Assembly: GCA_028023455.1 (NCBI GenBank) | Contig: JAQFVV010000012.1 | Location: 14,398,364-14,462,363, forward strand | DNA length: 64,000 nucleotides | Reading direction: 5' to 3' | DNA from: Epiperipatus broadwayi | Taxonomy: Eukaryota > Onychophora > Udeonychophora > Euonychophora > Peripatidae | Shown here: one piece after another, positions 49,156 through 59,613 of the stretch | How the letters are laid out: the number at the start of each line of letters is the position of its first letter | Numbering within the stretch: the stretch's first letter is position 1 | The notes under the pieces: generated by a model | Told to the model about the DNA's origin: nothing | The model's input: the letters and a program-made list of their open reading frames with translations, nothing else | The model's database searches: none | Position numbers and translations under genes: made by a program

Positions 49156-50760
49156 TTTAATCTCATCTATATATCCGTTATCATCATACACTACTCGGGT
49201 AACCCAAATTTTTAACTTGCTCCAATTTTGAAGAATTTATTTTTATATCCAGCCATCATTTTATTTATTGTTTGTCTATCGCCATAAACTTAGTTCTAAT
49301 AATGAAGAAAATATTTTTAAAACTAGGTATTATTCTATTAGGTTCAAACCAGATAGCAATTGTTTTGAAATCTTATTTATCATCATCAGTACATTTATTA
49401 TAATGTAAGTTACTTATGAGGCAAAAAAAACCTGTCTTTTCATTTTTCTCCTTTATTATATATCTAGTTATATATATACTCACATACCTGTCTTTCTATT
49501 TTCTGTTTTATAATAGGCATAGTTATATACACACACACATTTATTTATTTATTAACATATCTTTCAATACAACAGAACACAATTATGCAATTAACTATGA
49601 CCCAGGTCCAATTTAAATAATCAAAATTTCAAAATAATTGGATTAAGAAATTAAAAAAAATATTTTCCAAAAAGAAAAATCTTTTACATGTTATTTCCAA
49701 TAAGAATTTGTTAAAATTGCCGACTCAACAAAAATGTGCACATAATTTACTTATCTTCCAAGTCTTCAGCATGATAAAATTCTCAATAAAGATTATACAA
49801 AAGTTTTAAAAAAACTTGTGATTTATATTTCAAATATTAAAAACAAAGTTAATTTCTCTAGTGTTGACTAAGAAATCATTTTATTAAAAAGTGAAATACT
49901 ATCTGATTTCTAATGCAGTTATTAATTTTAATTGTAATTCATTTTTTTACTGACTGCTTGATTTTATATGACTGAATATTAATTAGCATTATTCCGATTG
50001 TGCATCAATTGCCCTATTTATATCAATATTACAGGGGATAATTGAAAGTCAAATATCTATGTGCATATATATATTTGGAAAAACAAAAAGCAAGTATATA
50101 TATAAGATCAATAATAGAAAATTGTTTTAAAATTGTCAATCATGTCTTTTTAAACATCTTTAGATTATTTAAATTTATTTTCCATTTCTATCCCTCACAT
50201 TAATTTTTTGAAATTTTAAAGCATTAACTATTATATAACTTGTTTAGCCTGAGACAATGCTGCAAGTAAATCTTAACTACCTGGTGGTCAAAATTCATCA
50301 CTTATATTTTGAACTTTCTACATCTTTAATATAGTTTCTTCACCAATTATAATATTTTTAACAAAAGTGACAGCAGGAAATGTTCTTTTGGTGACTCCTA
50401 ATCATAATATGTACACATAGTTCCTTATTAAATGATAGCATCATAAAATATCAAATAAACAATAACAAATTCAGCATGAATGAAATTGAATTTATTCACA
50501 AATTGGATCATTGCAAAACTCACATGTACTATTATTTTCTTTTCCGTTCCTCCTGGAGTAGAAGTAGTCATTCTCATTTGTGAGTGGTAAATACAATCAC
50601 AAGTAAACCATCTAGTTTGGGAATAGCTGAAGATTATTTGATTTTAAACTTATTTTCTTATATTATTGATAAAACTAAGATTATCCCATAAATAATCAAT
50701 AAAAAAAAATTGCATTTATGGATAAATACTAACAAGTTTACATCAAGTAGGAGAATTGTA
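49156..50760. other. AT-rich stretch with nothing recognisable
   Basis: There is no domain-bearing frame or structured repeat that I can support. The 66-codon ORF at 49416-49616 is low-complexity. Confidence 0.5.
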
Positions 50761-50882
50761 TTATGATTAGAAATGAAACAGGCAAACCTCTCCATACAGT
50801 AGTGCCACTCAGTGCAAACCAGAGTAATCAATGGATGACAGAAGGCTTGTGCATAAAATCCCTATCGAATTCCTACTCATCC

Positions 50883-50931
50883 AATATCCCCGGACTAGTT
50901 TCTGGCTTGTGGCCTTCATCAGTGAGGACTT
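50883..50931 (-). ncRNA. Candidate type I hammerhead ribozyme
   Basis: On the minus strand there is CTGATGA (50922-50916), then A-GGC-CACAA-GCC-A as stem-loop II, then GAAAC (50902-50898), a two-base turn, and GTC (50895-50893) as the expected cleavage triplet. The flanks TCCTC and GGGGA can pair as stem I after one A-C mismatch. This order matches a minimal type I hammerhead with a very short stem III, the form known from Penelope-like elements and retrozymes. Stem II has an A-A pair at its base, which may weaken it. Activity is inferred. Confidence 0.45.
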
Positions 50932-51339
50932 TGGATCTGAGAGCACTGCACTTAGATCTTAGGTTCTAATGCAACCCTCCAGAAGCCACCTTTTATTCTA
51001 TTTAACTACAAAACTATGAGAATCTGAGAGCACTGCACTTAGATCTTAGGTTCTAATGCACCCCTCCAGAAGCCACCTTTTATTCTATTTAACTACAAAA
51101 CTATGAAAATGAAATTGAAAACACAATAATATTTTTAATCCAAGCTCATTAACTTATATAGTCATATGGGTACTGAACAGAGTTCAGACCTATATGACTA
51201 TATAAGCTAATGAGCTTGGATTGAAAATATTGTATTTTCAATTTTATTCTCATAGTTTTGTAGTTAAGTAGAGATAAAAGGTGGCTGCTGGAGGGTTGCA
51301 TTAGATTCTAAGATCTAGGTGCAGTGCTCTCAGATACAA

Positions 51340-51390
51340 GGTTGCTCACTGACAAAGGCCACAAGCCAGAAACTAGTCTGGAAATATTGG
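51340..51390 (+). ncRNA. Degenerate hammerhead-like copy in the right arm
   Basis: This is the mirror copy of the minus-strand candidate. The core reads CTGACAA (51349-51355), followed by the same GGC-CACAA-GCC loop and GAAACTAGTC (51369-51378). The change of the second core G to A should abolish activity. Confidence 0.4.
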
Positions 51391-51495
51391 ATGAGTAGGC
51401 ATTAGATAGAAATTTTTTGCAAAAACCTTCTGGCTTTCATTGATTACTCTGGCTTGCACTGAGTAGCACTACTGCATGGAGAGTTTTGCCTATTT

Positions 51496-52117
51496 TAATA
51501 ACTTATGAGAAAGCATAAAAAGTGGTGATCATGAGATGATTAGTAAAGATTAATTATTTTAAAAAAAAAAAGAAAGATACAAAATTTTATTACTTTTATT
51601 TACTATAATTAGTTTTCTTTAAAGAACACTATATAGAATGCAGGAATATAAAACATTTTCTTGAATATAATAGTGTAATAGATGAGAATGTTGGAAAGAG
51701 GGGAGAAATAATCTAAGGATAGGAGAAAAGTTTGTTTCCAGAATTAACAAAAATGGAATTTTAAATAAAAAAGGAAGAAATTTATTTTTCTACCATCAGC
51801 CAGATTTCTATAGCTGGATTAAAGATTAATGGATTATTAGCCTAAATTTATGGTTATCATAGTTCAATTAATGATTTTACTATAAAAGCAAAGCATAAAA
51901 TACTCGGATATAATAGCAGATTGTAAGTTGGCCTGAAGAAAATGTACTTAGTAAAATGGATTAAACAATTATTTTTTTTGGTAATGCACTTACATCGCAT
52001 TAAATGATTCAAATGGTAATATTGTTTTATTTCAAAGTATTAATGATTGAAAATTAAATGTTTTAGAAATTACAATTCCTACATTTTGTTTAATAATTAT
52101 TAAAAATGTATTTTCTA
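51496..52117. other. AT-rich stretch with nothing recognisable
   Basis: No genes or clear repeats were found between the inverted repeat and the Gypsy LTR. Confidence 0.5.
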
Positions 52118-52247
52118 CATCCAGCTATATAAAGATGCACTTCCACTAGTGTTCTAATATCTAAATCAAGCACTACTAAAGAATGGTATTGATTTCTATT
52201 CACTACCACGAGTGACTATAATGAAATATGGTTTAATTTGTATCAAT

Positions 52248-52303
<56 letters not shown>

Positions 52304-52910
52304 AATATATATATCAATCAAGGAGAGAGTTAATAATTATACAGTTATTATATCATTGAACCTGAAGGCATAGACAAAATAATAATAAAGATCAGTATGA
52401 CCTGTTTAAACCCCTAGCTGACTCTTGAGACGTTCGGATGCCAGCAGTCCGCACTTGAAGTTATACCAAACAAAAACATAACTGCAATCCATACACACAG
52501 GTAGAACTCCAAGAATAAAGTGATCTGATCCCTCAGAACTAAGCGCTGTCATTATTCTTTAATTTCCAAAGATGATTGGCTGATTACTGTACATCCAATC
52601 AGATTATTCTTTTCCTTGCTCAAAGGTAATTAATTCTGCTTTAATTAAATATTGATTTATTAGATTGTCATTATCGAAAATAATCTACTTAGCATTCCTT
52701 TTAATTATTTAATTTGCTTTGACAATCTACTGTACTAATTAAACTATTGTTTATTTTAGTTTTTAATCTTTTTAATTACTTACTATAGCTTTTAATTTCA
52801 ACTTACAAGAATGTATTTTTAATATTTTTGTTTATAACTTTTTCTCTCTCTGAAAGTTTCTACATTTGTATATATATATATGTATAAAATTCAAATACAC
52901 ATACACAACA
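52118..52910 (-). repeat. 3' LTR of the degraded Gypsy element
   Basis: Aligns throughout with 56721-57459. It is longer mainly because of a (TA)n expansion. Substitutions are frequent (for example CACTAGTG versus CATGAGTG), indicating appreciable age. Confidence 0.75.
52251..52298. repeat. (TA)n microsatellite inside the LTR
   Basis: About 24 uninterrupted TA units are present. The corresponding place in the other LTR has only TACATATATG, so the repeat expanded after insertion. Confidence 0.95.
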
Positions 52911-53041
52911 TTACTTCCCCCAAGTTCAGAAATCAATTCATAATCTCTGAACTTAATACATAGTTTTTGAAATGATGGGGTTCTTGATTTCCCTTTTAGG
53001 TCACGATGGATTATTTCTGCTTCAATTGGTGTGTTGTCTTT

Positions 53042-53980
53042 CTAATCTTGGTCATTGATCCCTGCTGATTTACCTAAGTTGGGCATTATCTCATCTGTTT
53101 TATATTTGCACAGCTGATTGATGTGTTTGCAAAGTATTTCCCCATGATTCAACTGAACTGCAATCACTTGTTTTGACAAATGACATATAACTTCAGCTTT
53201 TGAACCAAACTTATTGGTGTTATTCTTAACCCACACTTTTTTCTGTGATTGATATTTGTGGGTATTGGCTTGATAGTAATCTTTATCCCTAATCAGCACA
53301 ATGTTAGTTAATTTAGTGTACAACTTCCTACCGAGATACAATCCTGCAGGTGATGTTCCAGATTTGGTGGTAGGGGTTGCATGATGTTGGAGGCATGCAG
53401 TCAACACTGCCTCATGAATTTTCATTTTACCCAATTTGTAGATGGAGGATTTAAGGGTTTGTACTGCTTTCTCAGCTAATCCATTAGATTGAGGATGGTA
53501 GGGTGTGAGGGGGTGTTTTCCCCCCATTTCCCTATTGCTTCTTCAAAGTTTTGTGCAGTAAAACCAGCACCATTGTCAGATACAAGCATTTCCAGGAAGT
53601 CATGATTTGCAAAAATTTCATAAAGTTTGCTCAGTGTCACATCTGTACAGGTGCTATTTTCGATTTTGTATTTAGTCCATCCTGAAAATGTGTCAACCAT
53701 TATTAAAAACAGATGACCTTTAAATGGGCCACAGTGGTTGATGTGCATGTGCTGCCATGGTCTTTCAGCTTTAGGCCACTATTCAAACTTTTCTGGAGGC
53801 ACTTTAGTGCAAGTTTGACAGTTTTTGCACTTTTTAATATTTTTCTCAATATCATTATTAATGCTGGGCTATCAGATATAACTACGAGCTAATGCCTTTG
53901 CTCTCATGATACCTGGATGGGCCTCATGCAACAGTTTAATGATCACATTTCTTTCTTTCAGTGGGATAAGAGCTCTGTCA
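53042..53980 (-). pseudogene. Gypsy integrase, broken
   Basis: The minus strand reads NIKKCKNCQTC (the CC of the HHCC domain), then MHINHCGPFKGHLFLIMVDT. In that block the first catalytic Asp has become Asn (HIN for HID). LVSDNGAGFTAQNF follows with the second Asp, then a frame break at a C-run (53520-53528). Then LTPYHPQSNGLAEKAVQTLK retains the catalytic Glu, and the C-terminal part ends at 53042. The Asn change and the frameshift leave no functional integrase. Confidence 0.75.
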
Positions 53981-54199
53981 CCTCTGAGAATGCAATCTTT
54001 CTATACTGATAACTCTTCATGGCATTCCATAATTCCCTATGCAGAAAACTTGGTCATTTCTTCAGCCATCCATCTCTAATCTGGTTTAACATCCACTGAT
54101 AGCTTGTCTTCAGATATCCATGCTGCCACTGTTTTGCTGTTGAGGGTTTGATTCTTCCAGGCATTGATACAATTAAATTTTAATTTCTTTTAAATGTCA

Positions 54200-54745
54200 T
54201 TCAAATTGATCAGGCATGCGAGATAAAGCATCAGCGTGGCCTATTTGTTTTCCTTTTTTATACATTAATGCATAATCATACCCCACCAATACATTTAGCC
54301 AATGCAACATGCAAGGGCTTAAATGATCAGGAATTTGTTTAATTTCTAATATTCCCAATAGGGGTGTGATCTGTTACTTTTGTAAAAGTTCAGCCAGAAA
54401 GATAGTGATAAAATTTTTTGATACCGAACAAAATTGCCAGGGTCTCCTTGTCTAACTGGCTATAATTTCTCTCCACCTTGGACAAAATGTGGTACACATA
54501 AGCAATAGAATGTTCACCCTCCTCAGCCAGGTGACAGCACAGCTCCTACTCCAAATTCTGATGCATCTGTGGTAAGCATAATTTCTAAATCGCTGTTGTA
54601 ATGTACAAGTAATTTATTTGAGGTAAACAGTGATTTAGTGCATAGAAAAGCCTTTTCCAGCTCATCTTCCCACTACCATTTCTGTTTCTTTTTAAGCAGA
54701 TCATACAATGGTCTGGTGACATGGGCCTTTCCATCTAAAAAATTT
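54200..54745 (-). pseudogene. Gypsy RNase H region, heavily decayed
   Basis: Lies between reverse transcriptase and integrase, where RNase H is expected. Scattered blocks such as LDKETLAILFG, KVTDHTPL and LHWLNVLVGYDYAL are readable in different frames. There is no continuous frame. A T-run at about 54767-54780 marks the junction with the reverse transcriptase ORF. Confidence 0.5.
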
Positions 54746-55590
54746 TCAAAATAGTTGACAAGGCTTTTTTTTTTTTTTTTGAGATGAGCCATTTTTGGAG
54801 ATGATATGGCCTAAAAACTTAATTTCATTAGCTTCCCATATACATTTTTGGGTATTGAGTTTAGCACCAAATTCGTCCAGTTTCTCGCATACTTTATTTA
54901 TATGCATTCTAAGTTCTTTTTCTGTCATAGCTGTGATAAGAATATCATCAAAATATGAGATTACACCTTCTAGTCCATTAAGTAGGGTTTCAATTTTTGA
55001 TTGAAAAATGCTAGGTACCAATGTTATTGCAAAAGAAAGTCTCATACACTTAAATAATTCTACATAGGTGGTAAGAGTCAGTATTTTAGCTGTCTGCTCA
55101 TTCACTGGTATTTGGTGAAAAGCAGAATTAAGATCCAGTTTAGCAAAGCAATTTGTTTTTTGCAGTGATGCTAAAATCTCCCTGGCCTTAGGGGAACAGG
55201 CGTGCACTTTTACTGATGGTCTTCTTTATTAAAACTCTATAGTCTCCACACAAATGAATTTGGCCATTGGGTTTGGTAATTACAACCAATGGTGTAGCCC
55301 AATTAGAATTTTCAGTGTTGGTAGTAATACTCCTTTTTAAACTAAATCAGTGATCTCTTTTTCTACTTTTTCTTTTTTGTGCAAGCAAAACTTTCCATGG
55401 TCTACATATTATAGGTAGTGCATCAATGCTCAACTCTATCAATACATGTGTAGTCTTTTATAATACCAAGTTCTTCATTGAATAAGTTGGAAAATTTGGT
55501 CCCCATTTCATTTTCTAGTTTGACTTTATTCAAGTTTGACTTTTTTCACTATTGTGAGTTTGATTCCCAATCATTTAACCCATTGATGAC
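54746..55590 (-). pseudogene. Gypsy reverse transcriptase, broken
   Basis: The 5' part (55590-55210) has shifts and stops but shows a FNEELGIIKDYTC block. A continuous 153-codon frame (55207-54746) then contains FAKLDLNSAFHQIPV (first catalytic Asp block), TLTTYVELFKCMRLSFAI and SYFDDILIT (the YxDD motif, here YFDD). It ends with NEIKFLGHIISKNG. The order and spacing fit Ty3/Gypsy. The frame runs out in a poly-Lys stretch from an A-run. Confidence 0.75.
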
Positions 55591-55604
55591 CAATTAGGGA
55601 TTGA

Positions 55605-56111
55605 TCAGGGCATAAACAATGTATAAAATAAGTCTATTAATTTTCTATTTGTTCGACTTATAGGGACTTGTACTACACCTTTAATTTTGACTGCATTGCC
55701 ATTTACATCAAGAGCCCTAAGATCAGTTTTCTCCAATTGTGGGATTTTGTAACACTTGGAGGTAATAATATGCCAGTTGTGAAATAATATGAGAGATACT
55801 CTGCTGCCACTATCCACTTCCATTTCTATGGGTTGGTTATGCAGCTTTATCTGCAGCATAATTTTGTCATTAGTAGTGATCGTTTGTTTCACCTCAGTAT
55901 ACTGGGGTCTTTGGTGGTTATGACTATCCTTTTTCTGCTTACACATTTTTTCTAAGTGTCCTTTTTTGTTACACTTTTTGCAGCACTGACCTTTGTAATA
56001 GCAGTTGCTGGCTTTGTGGCCCTTTTTATCACAGCAGTAACATGTAAACTTGGTATTGCTGACAGACTTATTTTCTTTTTCCATGGACTGCTGTTCACTT
56101 ATTGTTTTCAA
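55605..56111 (-). pseudogene. Gypsy nucleocapsid and protease fragment
   Basis: A 168-codon open frame. Residues of about 22-39 (CYCCDKKGHKASNC) and 42-58 (CCKKCNKKGHLEKMC) are two CCHC zinc knuckles. Around residue 98, VDSGSRVSLI is the aspartic-protease active site (DSG instead of the common DTG). Later LRALDVNGNAVKIKG fits the protease flap and C-terminal part. The open frame is longer than expected by chance, but neighbouring parts are broken, so the element is dead as a whole. Confidence 0.75.
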
Positions 56112-56139
56112 ACATCAGTTTGATTTTTTCAATTATTTT

Positions 56140-56680
56140 TAAATTCTACAAATTTATGAGATTCATAAGCTATGCCCCATTTTATAGCCTCAAATGAAGT
56201 CTAAATCAATAATGGCCAACAGTTGTTGCCTTAAACTATCATTGCACATACCAGTAAACAGCTGTTCAAGGAAGTTTTTGTCCAAAAATGATCCGTACAT
56301 AGTTCTTTGCTAGACCACACAAAGCAAGGCCATAATCTTTGATAGTTTCATCCCAACATTGGTTTCTAGAATGAAATTTCAGTCTCGCAAGATGCCTCGA
56401 GTGTTGGAGGTTGAAATGGCTAGCTAAATGCTCCTTAATATGATCGTACATGCATGCTTCTGGAGTTAGAGGTTCCATAAGCCATTTTGCAATCTCAATG
56501 ACTCCTTTGCTTGCAAAGCACAACAATGAAGCAATTTTGTATTTATAATCTTTGACTTTGTTGATGAATAAATATTTTTCTTCGTGCTGTACATACAGGA
56601 GCCAAGTACTTGCCTCACTGACATTGAATTCTGTTTGCTACTTGCATGCTTCTTTAACCCAATTAAAACCGTTATTTAGA
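56140..56680 (-). pseudogene. Gypsy gag (capsid) fragment
   Basis: The frame at 56526-56266 includes AKWLMEPLTPEACMYDHIKE, then LASHFNLQHSRHLARLKFHS and ETIKDYGLALCGLAKN. This is the capsid-type gag pattern (HF..., FxxR.Q..ETI..Y...LR.LA) of K02A2.6/Mag-like elements. Flanking gag sequence is present but broken. Confidence 0.7.
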
Positions 56681-56720
56681 TTGATGGTCCGATTTTAGAC
56701 TGACTGCACCAATTGCTATA

Positions 56721-57459
56721 TCCAGCTATATAAAGATGCACTTCCATGAGTGTACTAATAATAAATCAAGCACTACCATGAGTGATATTGATTTACATGC
56801 ACTACCATGAGTGACTATAATGAAATATGGTTTAATTTGTATCAATTCTTACATATATGATCAATCAAGGAGAGAGATAATAATTATACAGTTATTATCA
56901 TTGGACCTGAAGGCATAGACAAATAATAATGAAGATCGGTATGGCTTGTTTAATCCCCTAGGTGACTCTTGAGATGTTTGGATGCCAGCAGTCCACACTT
57001 GAAGTTACACCAAATGGAAACACTTGATTAACTGCAATCCATACACACAGGTAGAACTCCAAGAATAAAGTGGTCTGATCCCTCAGAAGTAAGCGCTGTC
57101 ATTATTCTTTAATTTCCAAAGATGATTGGCTGATTACTGTACATCCAATCAGATTATTTTTTCCTTGCTCAAAGGTAATTAATTCTACTTTAATAAAATA
57201 TTGATTTAGTAGATTGTCATTATTGAAAAGAATGTACTTAGCATTCCTTTTAATTATTTAATTTGCTTCGACAATCTACTGCGCTAATTAAACTATTGTT
57301 TATTTTAGCTTTTAATCTTTTTAATTAATTACTATTGCTTTTAATTTCAACTTACAAGAATGTATCTTTAATATTTTTGTTTATAACTTTTTCTCTTTCT
57401 GAAAGATTCTACATATATATATGTGTGTGTGTGTAAAATTCAAATACACATACATAGCA
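56721..57459 (-). repeat. 5' LTR of the degraded Gypsy element
   Basis: Counterpart of 52118-52910. In minus-strand orientation it precedes the primer binding site and gag. Exact ends are uncertain by a few bases. Confidence 0.75.
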
Positions 57460-57530
57460 GTATTCAATTTAAATAATAATAATAAAAAAAATGATAGGAA
57501 AATGTTTTATTGACTTTTCTACATATATAT

Positions 57531-58768
57531 TGTACCATTTATTTATATATACGGTACAAATTACTATTTAATATTGGGTATCATTCAAATAAAAAAAAAA
57601 AGGAAAAAAAAGAAAAGAGAGAGAACCCGATCGTTATTTTTTTTTTGTAATATAATGTTGTAAGAAAAACGTACAATGAAAGTTTAATTTTTTTTTAAAA
57701 ATAAGTTAACTAAAATAAATTCAATGTTGGAAAGTGCAGATTGAATCATTGATTCAAATAGTGAAAGGAAATTTCAAAGGTGAAAGATTGCTATCAGAAA
57801 TAACTTTCTGATAGTAATTAAAAATGGCAGAAATTCTTAACGAAAAAACAGACTTTGTAATAAGAAAAAGGAGAACAATGTAGAAGTTTATAAAGTAGAA
57901 CAATGGAAAAAAAAACGTGCGCAGAACTTCTAAAAAGAATCTAGAGGTATAAAAGGAGCCGACAGATTTGAAAAGGGGTCTTTTTTCTCTTATTGTTCCA
58001 ATAGTGCTGAGCAATTTGAAGTGCCTCGTATTTTTTTAATAAAATGTGTCCACTTAGATACGAACTGAAATCGCTCGCCATGAGTGAGTAGAACTCTATC
58101 GTTTGCCGACACTTTCTCTCGAAAAAAGTCACCTAGATCGTCATCTGGCTACCTAAATTAGATCGGAGATTCGGAAATAAAACTAAAAGAAAAACAACTA
58201 CTGCGGACTACCCACTAACTGAATTGTACGTCGGGAAGATCGATGACCTACTTAATGTCAACTTACCGGTAAGTAAATGGCCATAATTTTTTTTACATAA
58301 AGCTTTATGAATAGTGAGTTGAATGGAAATGTTATCCCATAAATTTTTCTTGGATCAGAAGATTTGCGAACTGAGAAATGAACCAAACTGTTACTACGGA
58401 AAATAAGACTAAATAATTATTACTCCAATATTTGAATCAAATTATTGAATTCATATGCACAATCTTTTCCAACATTATAATTTTGTCTTAATCATAAATA
58501 TTGAATGCTTGACGAGTTAGAATAAATCTTTATTATTAACTTCACTTTCATTGTACGTGTATAAAATTAATGCTATTCTATTTAAGTTTTACCTTTAGTT
58601 ATTTAAATTAGATCGGTATACAAATTATTTTTTTTTGATAGATTTAATTTCCGTAATTAAGAAAAATGGGGATATCTTCTTCTTAACGAGAATGTTAACT
58701 CAGATCGTATAATTATTACCTTACGGGCTACAATATGTTTGACGCAGTCTCAGTGGGTCTAACGACTC
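57531..58768 (+). repeat. 5' LTR of the young Gypsy element
   Basis: Opens with TGTACC and its complement GGTACA 18 bases later, a short terminal hairpin. It carries a TATA box at 57948-57956. The comparison with the 3' copy reaches only 58617; the end is placed just before the primer binding site and may be up to about 150 bases earlier. Confidence 0.8.
57948..57956 (+). promoter_or_regulatory. TATA box in the 5' LTR
   Basis: TATAAAAGG lies 418 bp into the LTR, preceded by GAGG. It is followed within 25-30 bases by GTCTTTTTTCTCTTATTG, a possible initiator region. The same site recurs in the 3' LTR at 63331. Confidence 0.6.
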
Positions 58769-58786
58769 TGGCGCCCTCAAGTAGAA
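58769..58786 (+). promoter_or_regulatory. Candidate primer binding site
   Basis: TGGCGCCCTCAAGTAGAA begins with TGG, complementary to a tRNA CCA end, and shares TGGCGCC with known retroelement primer sites. The matching tRNA cannot be assigned from this sequence alone. Confidence 0.55.
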
Positions 58787-59394
58787 ATTAAAAACTGGTT
58801 CTGCTCACGATTGTACTCGGTAATAGTTCTAGGCCGAAGTTGATCAGGAAAAATAGCTGTGTTGAGAATAGAAATACAACTTTCTTTTTTCTTTTGATAC
58901 AGTTTGATCAACTCACGCTCAAATATAAATTTGAGGCGTATAGTGGCCTAGTAATACGAAAAACGTTACAATGGCTTGCCCAACTCGAGGCTTACGAAAA
59001 GAAAAAAAAACCACGACCTGAGAAAATTTAAAAACGGCATAAAATTGAGAATTTAATGTCCGTAGCCGGAAAATAAATATGACCACAAATAGTGCGCAAA
59101 TCTAAAAAGTTATTGCGTACGATTACAAAAGTTTTTTTTAGAGTAGGATTTTAAAGAAGGCTATATTGAAAGAAAATAATAGCGTATAAATTATTAAATA
59201 ATAAATAAAACCGATCAAAGGTAAGAAGTGACGATAAAGGTAGAAGGGGACGGGAGATTATAGGGTGATAAAAGAGAGGGGTGTCGGTGAACGAATTTAT
59301 TAGCAAAGCAAAATAAAATATTGTATTTATATCGTAACAATTGATAGCGTTAAGATTTTGTTTACTGTAGCAAAAATAAGCAACACGGCCATAT
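58787..59394 (+). other. Leader of the young Gypsy element
   Basis: About 600 bp where a normal gag would start. The only ORF (58840-59031, 63 codons) shows no capsid or zinc-knuckle pattern. The region is non-coding or holds a decayed gag 5' part. Confidence 0.5.
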
Positions 59395-59613
59395 ATGAAA
59401 TTGAGAAGTAATAAAAATATACAAAATATGGCAGAAAGTGCGGAAGAATTAAAAGAGGGCATGGAACCCTTAATAAAAAAAAAACTATTATACGAATGCA
59501 TGACAGAATTCAAAGAAGAAATAAAAAAAGAAATGGCAGAGATGGTCAGAGAATTAAAAGAAGAAATAAAAGAACCAGTAAAAAAAAAAGGAAAAAGAAA
59601 AGAAATAAAGTGA
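59395..59613 (+). CDS. Gag-like mini-ORF of the young Gypsy element
   Basis: The ORF has 72 codons from ATG to TGA. The product is highly charged and probably a coiled coil (EELKEGMEPLIKKKLL, EFKEEIKKEMAEMVRELKEE), with a basic tail. It lacks capsid and CCHC zinc-knuckle motifs and is far shorter than the usual 300-400 residues of Gypsy gag. It ends in an A-run (59580-59589) followed by the stop. The protease frame overlaps it in the -1 frame, so a -1 slip in the A-run would fuse the two. It may be a minimal gag, or the remnant after a deletion of gag. Confidence 0.55.
   Translation: MKLRSNKNIQNMAESAEELKEGMEPLIKKKLLYECMTEFKEEIKKEMAEMVRELKEEIKEPVKKKGKRKEIK

Larger units (their letters stand above)
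50776..51495. repeat. Large inverted repeat with hammerhead-like cores in both arms
   Basis: The two arms (about 50776-51165 and 51186-51495) are reverse complements around a palindromic centre (CCAAGCTCATTA ... TAATGAGCTTGG). The outer ends are AGGCAAACCTCTCCAT and its near-complement. The left arm holds an extra tandem duplication of about 85 bp (units at about 50935-51019 and 51023-51104). No protein is encoded. It looks like two head-to-head copies of a small non-autonomous unit. Confidence 0.8.
52118..57459 (-). mobile_element. Degraded Ty3/Gypsy retrotransposon, minus strand
   Basis: Direct repeats 52118-52910 and about 56721-57459 flank gag, protease, reverse transcriptase, RNase H and integrase remnants. 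These are ordered high to low coordinate on the minus strand. Next to the right LTR, the minus strand reads TGGTGCAGTCAGTC (about 56712-56699), a plausible primer binding site. Next to the left LTR, CTTGGGGGAAG (about 52924-52914) is a good polypurine tract. Sequence style (gag, two zinc knuckles, SDNG, PYHPQSNGLAE) resembles the Mag/K02A2.6-like branch. Many frameshifts and stops make it non-autonomous. Confidence 0.85.

Noticed and set aside
57754-58132. Minus-strand ORFs of 86 and 63 codons in the LTR, repeated at 63200-63515
   Set aside because: They recur only because the LTR is duplicated; no domain is visible, they run antisense to the element, and a homopolymer change alters one of them between copies.
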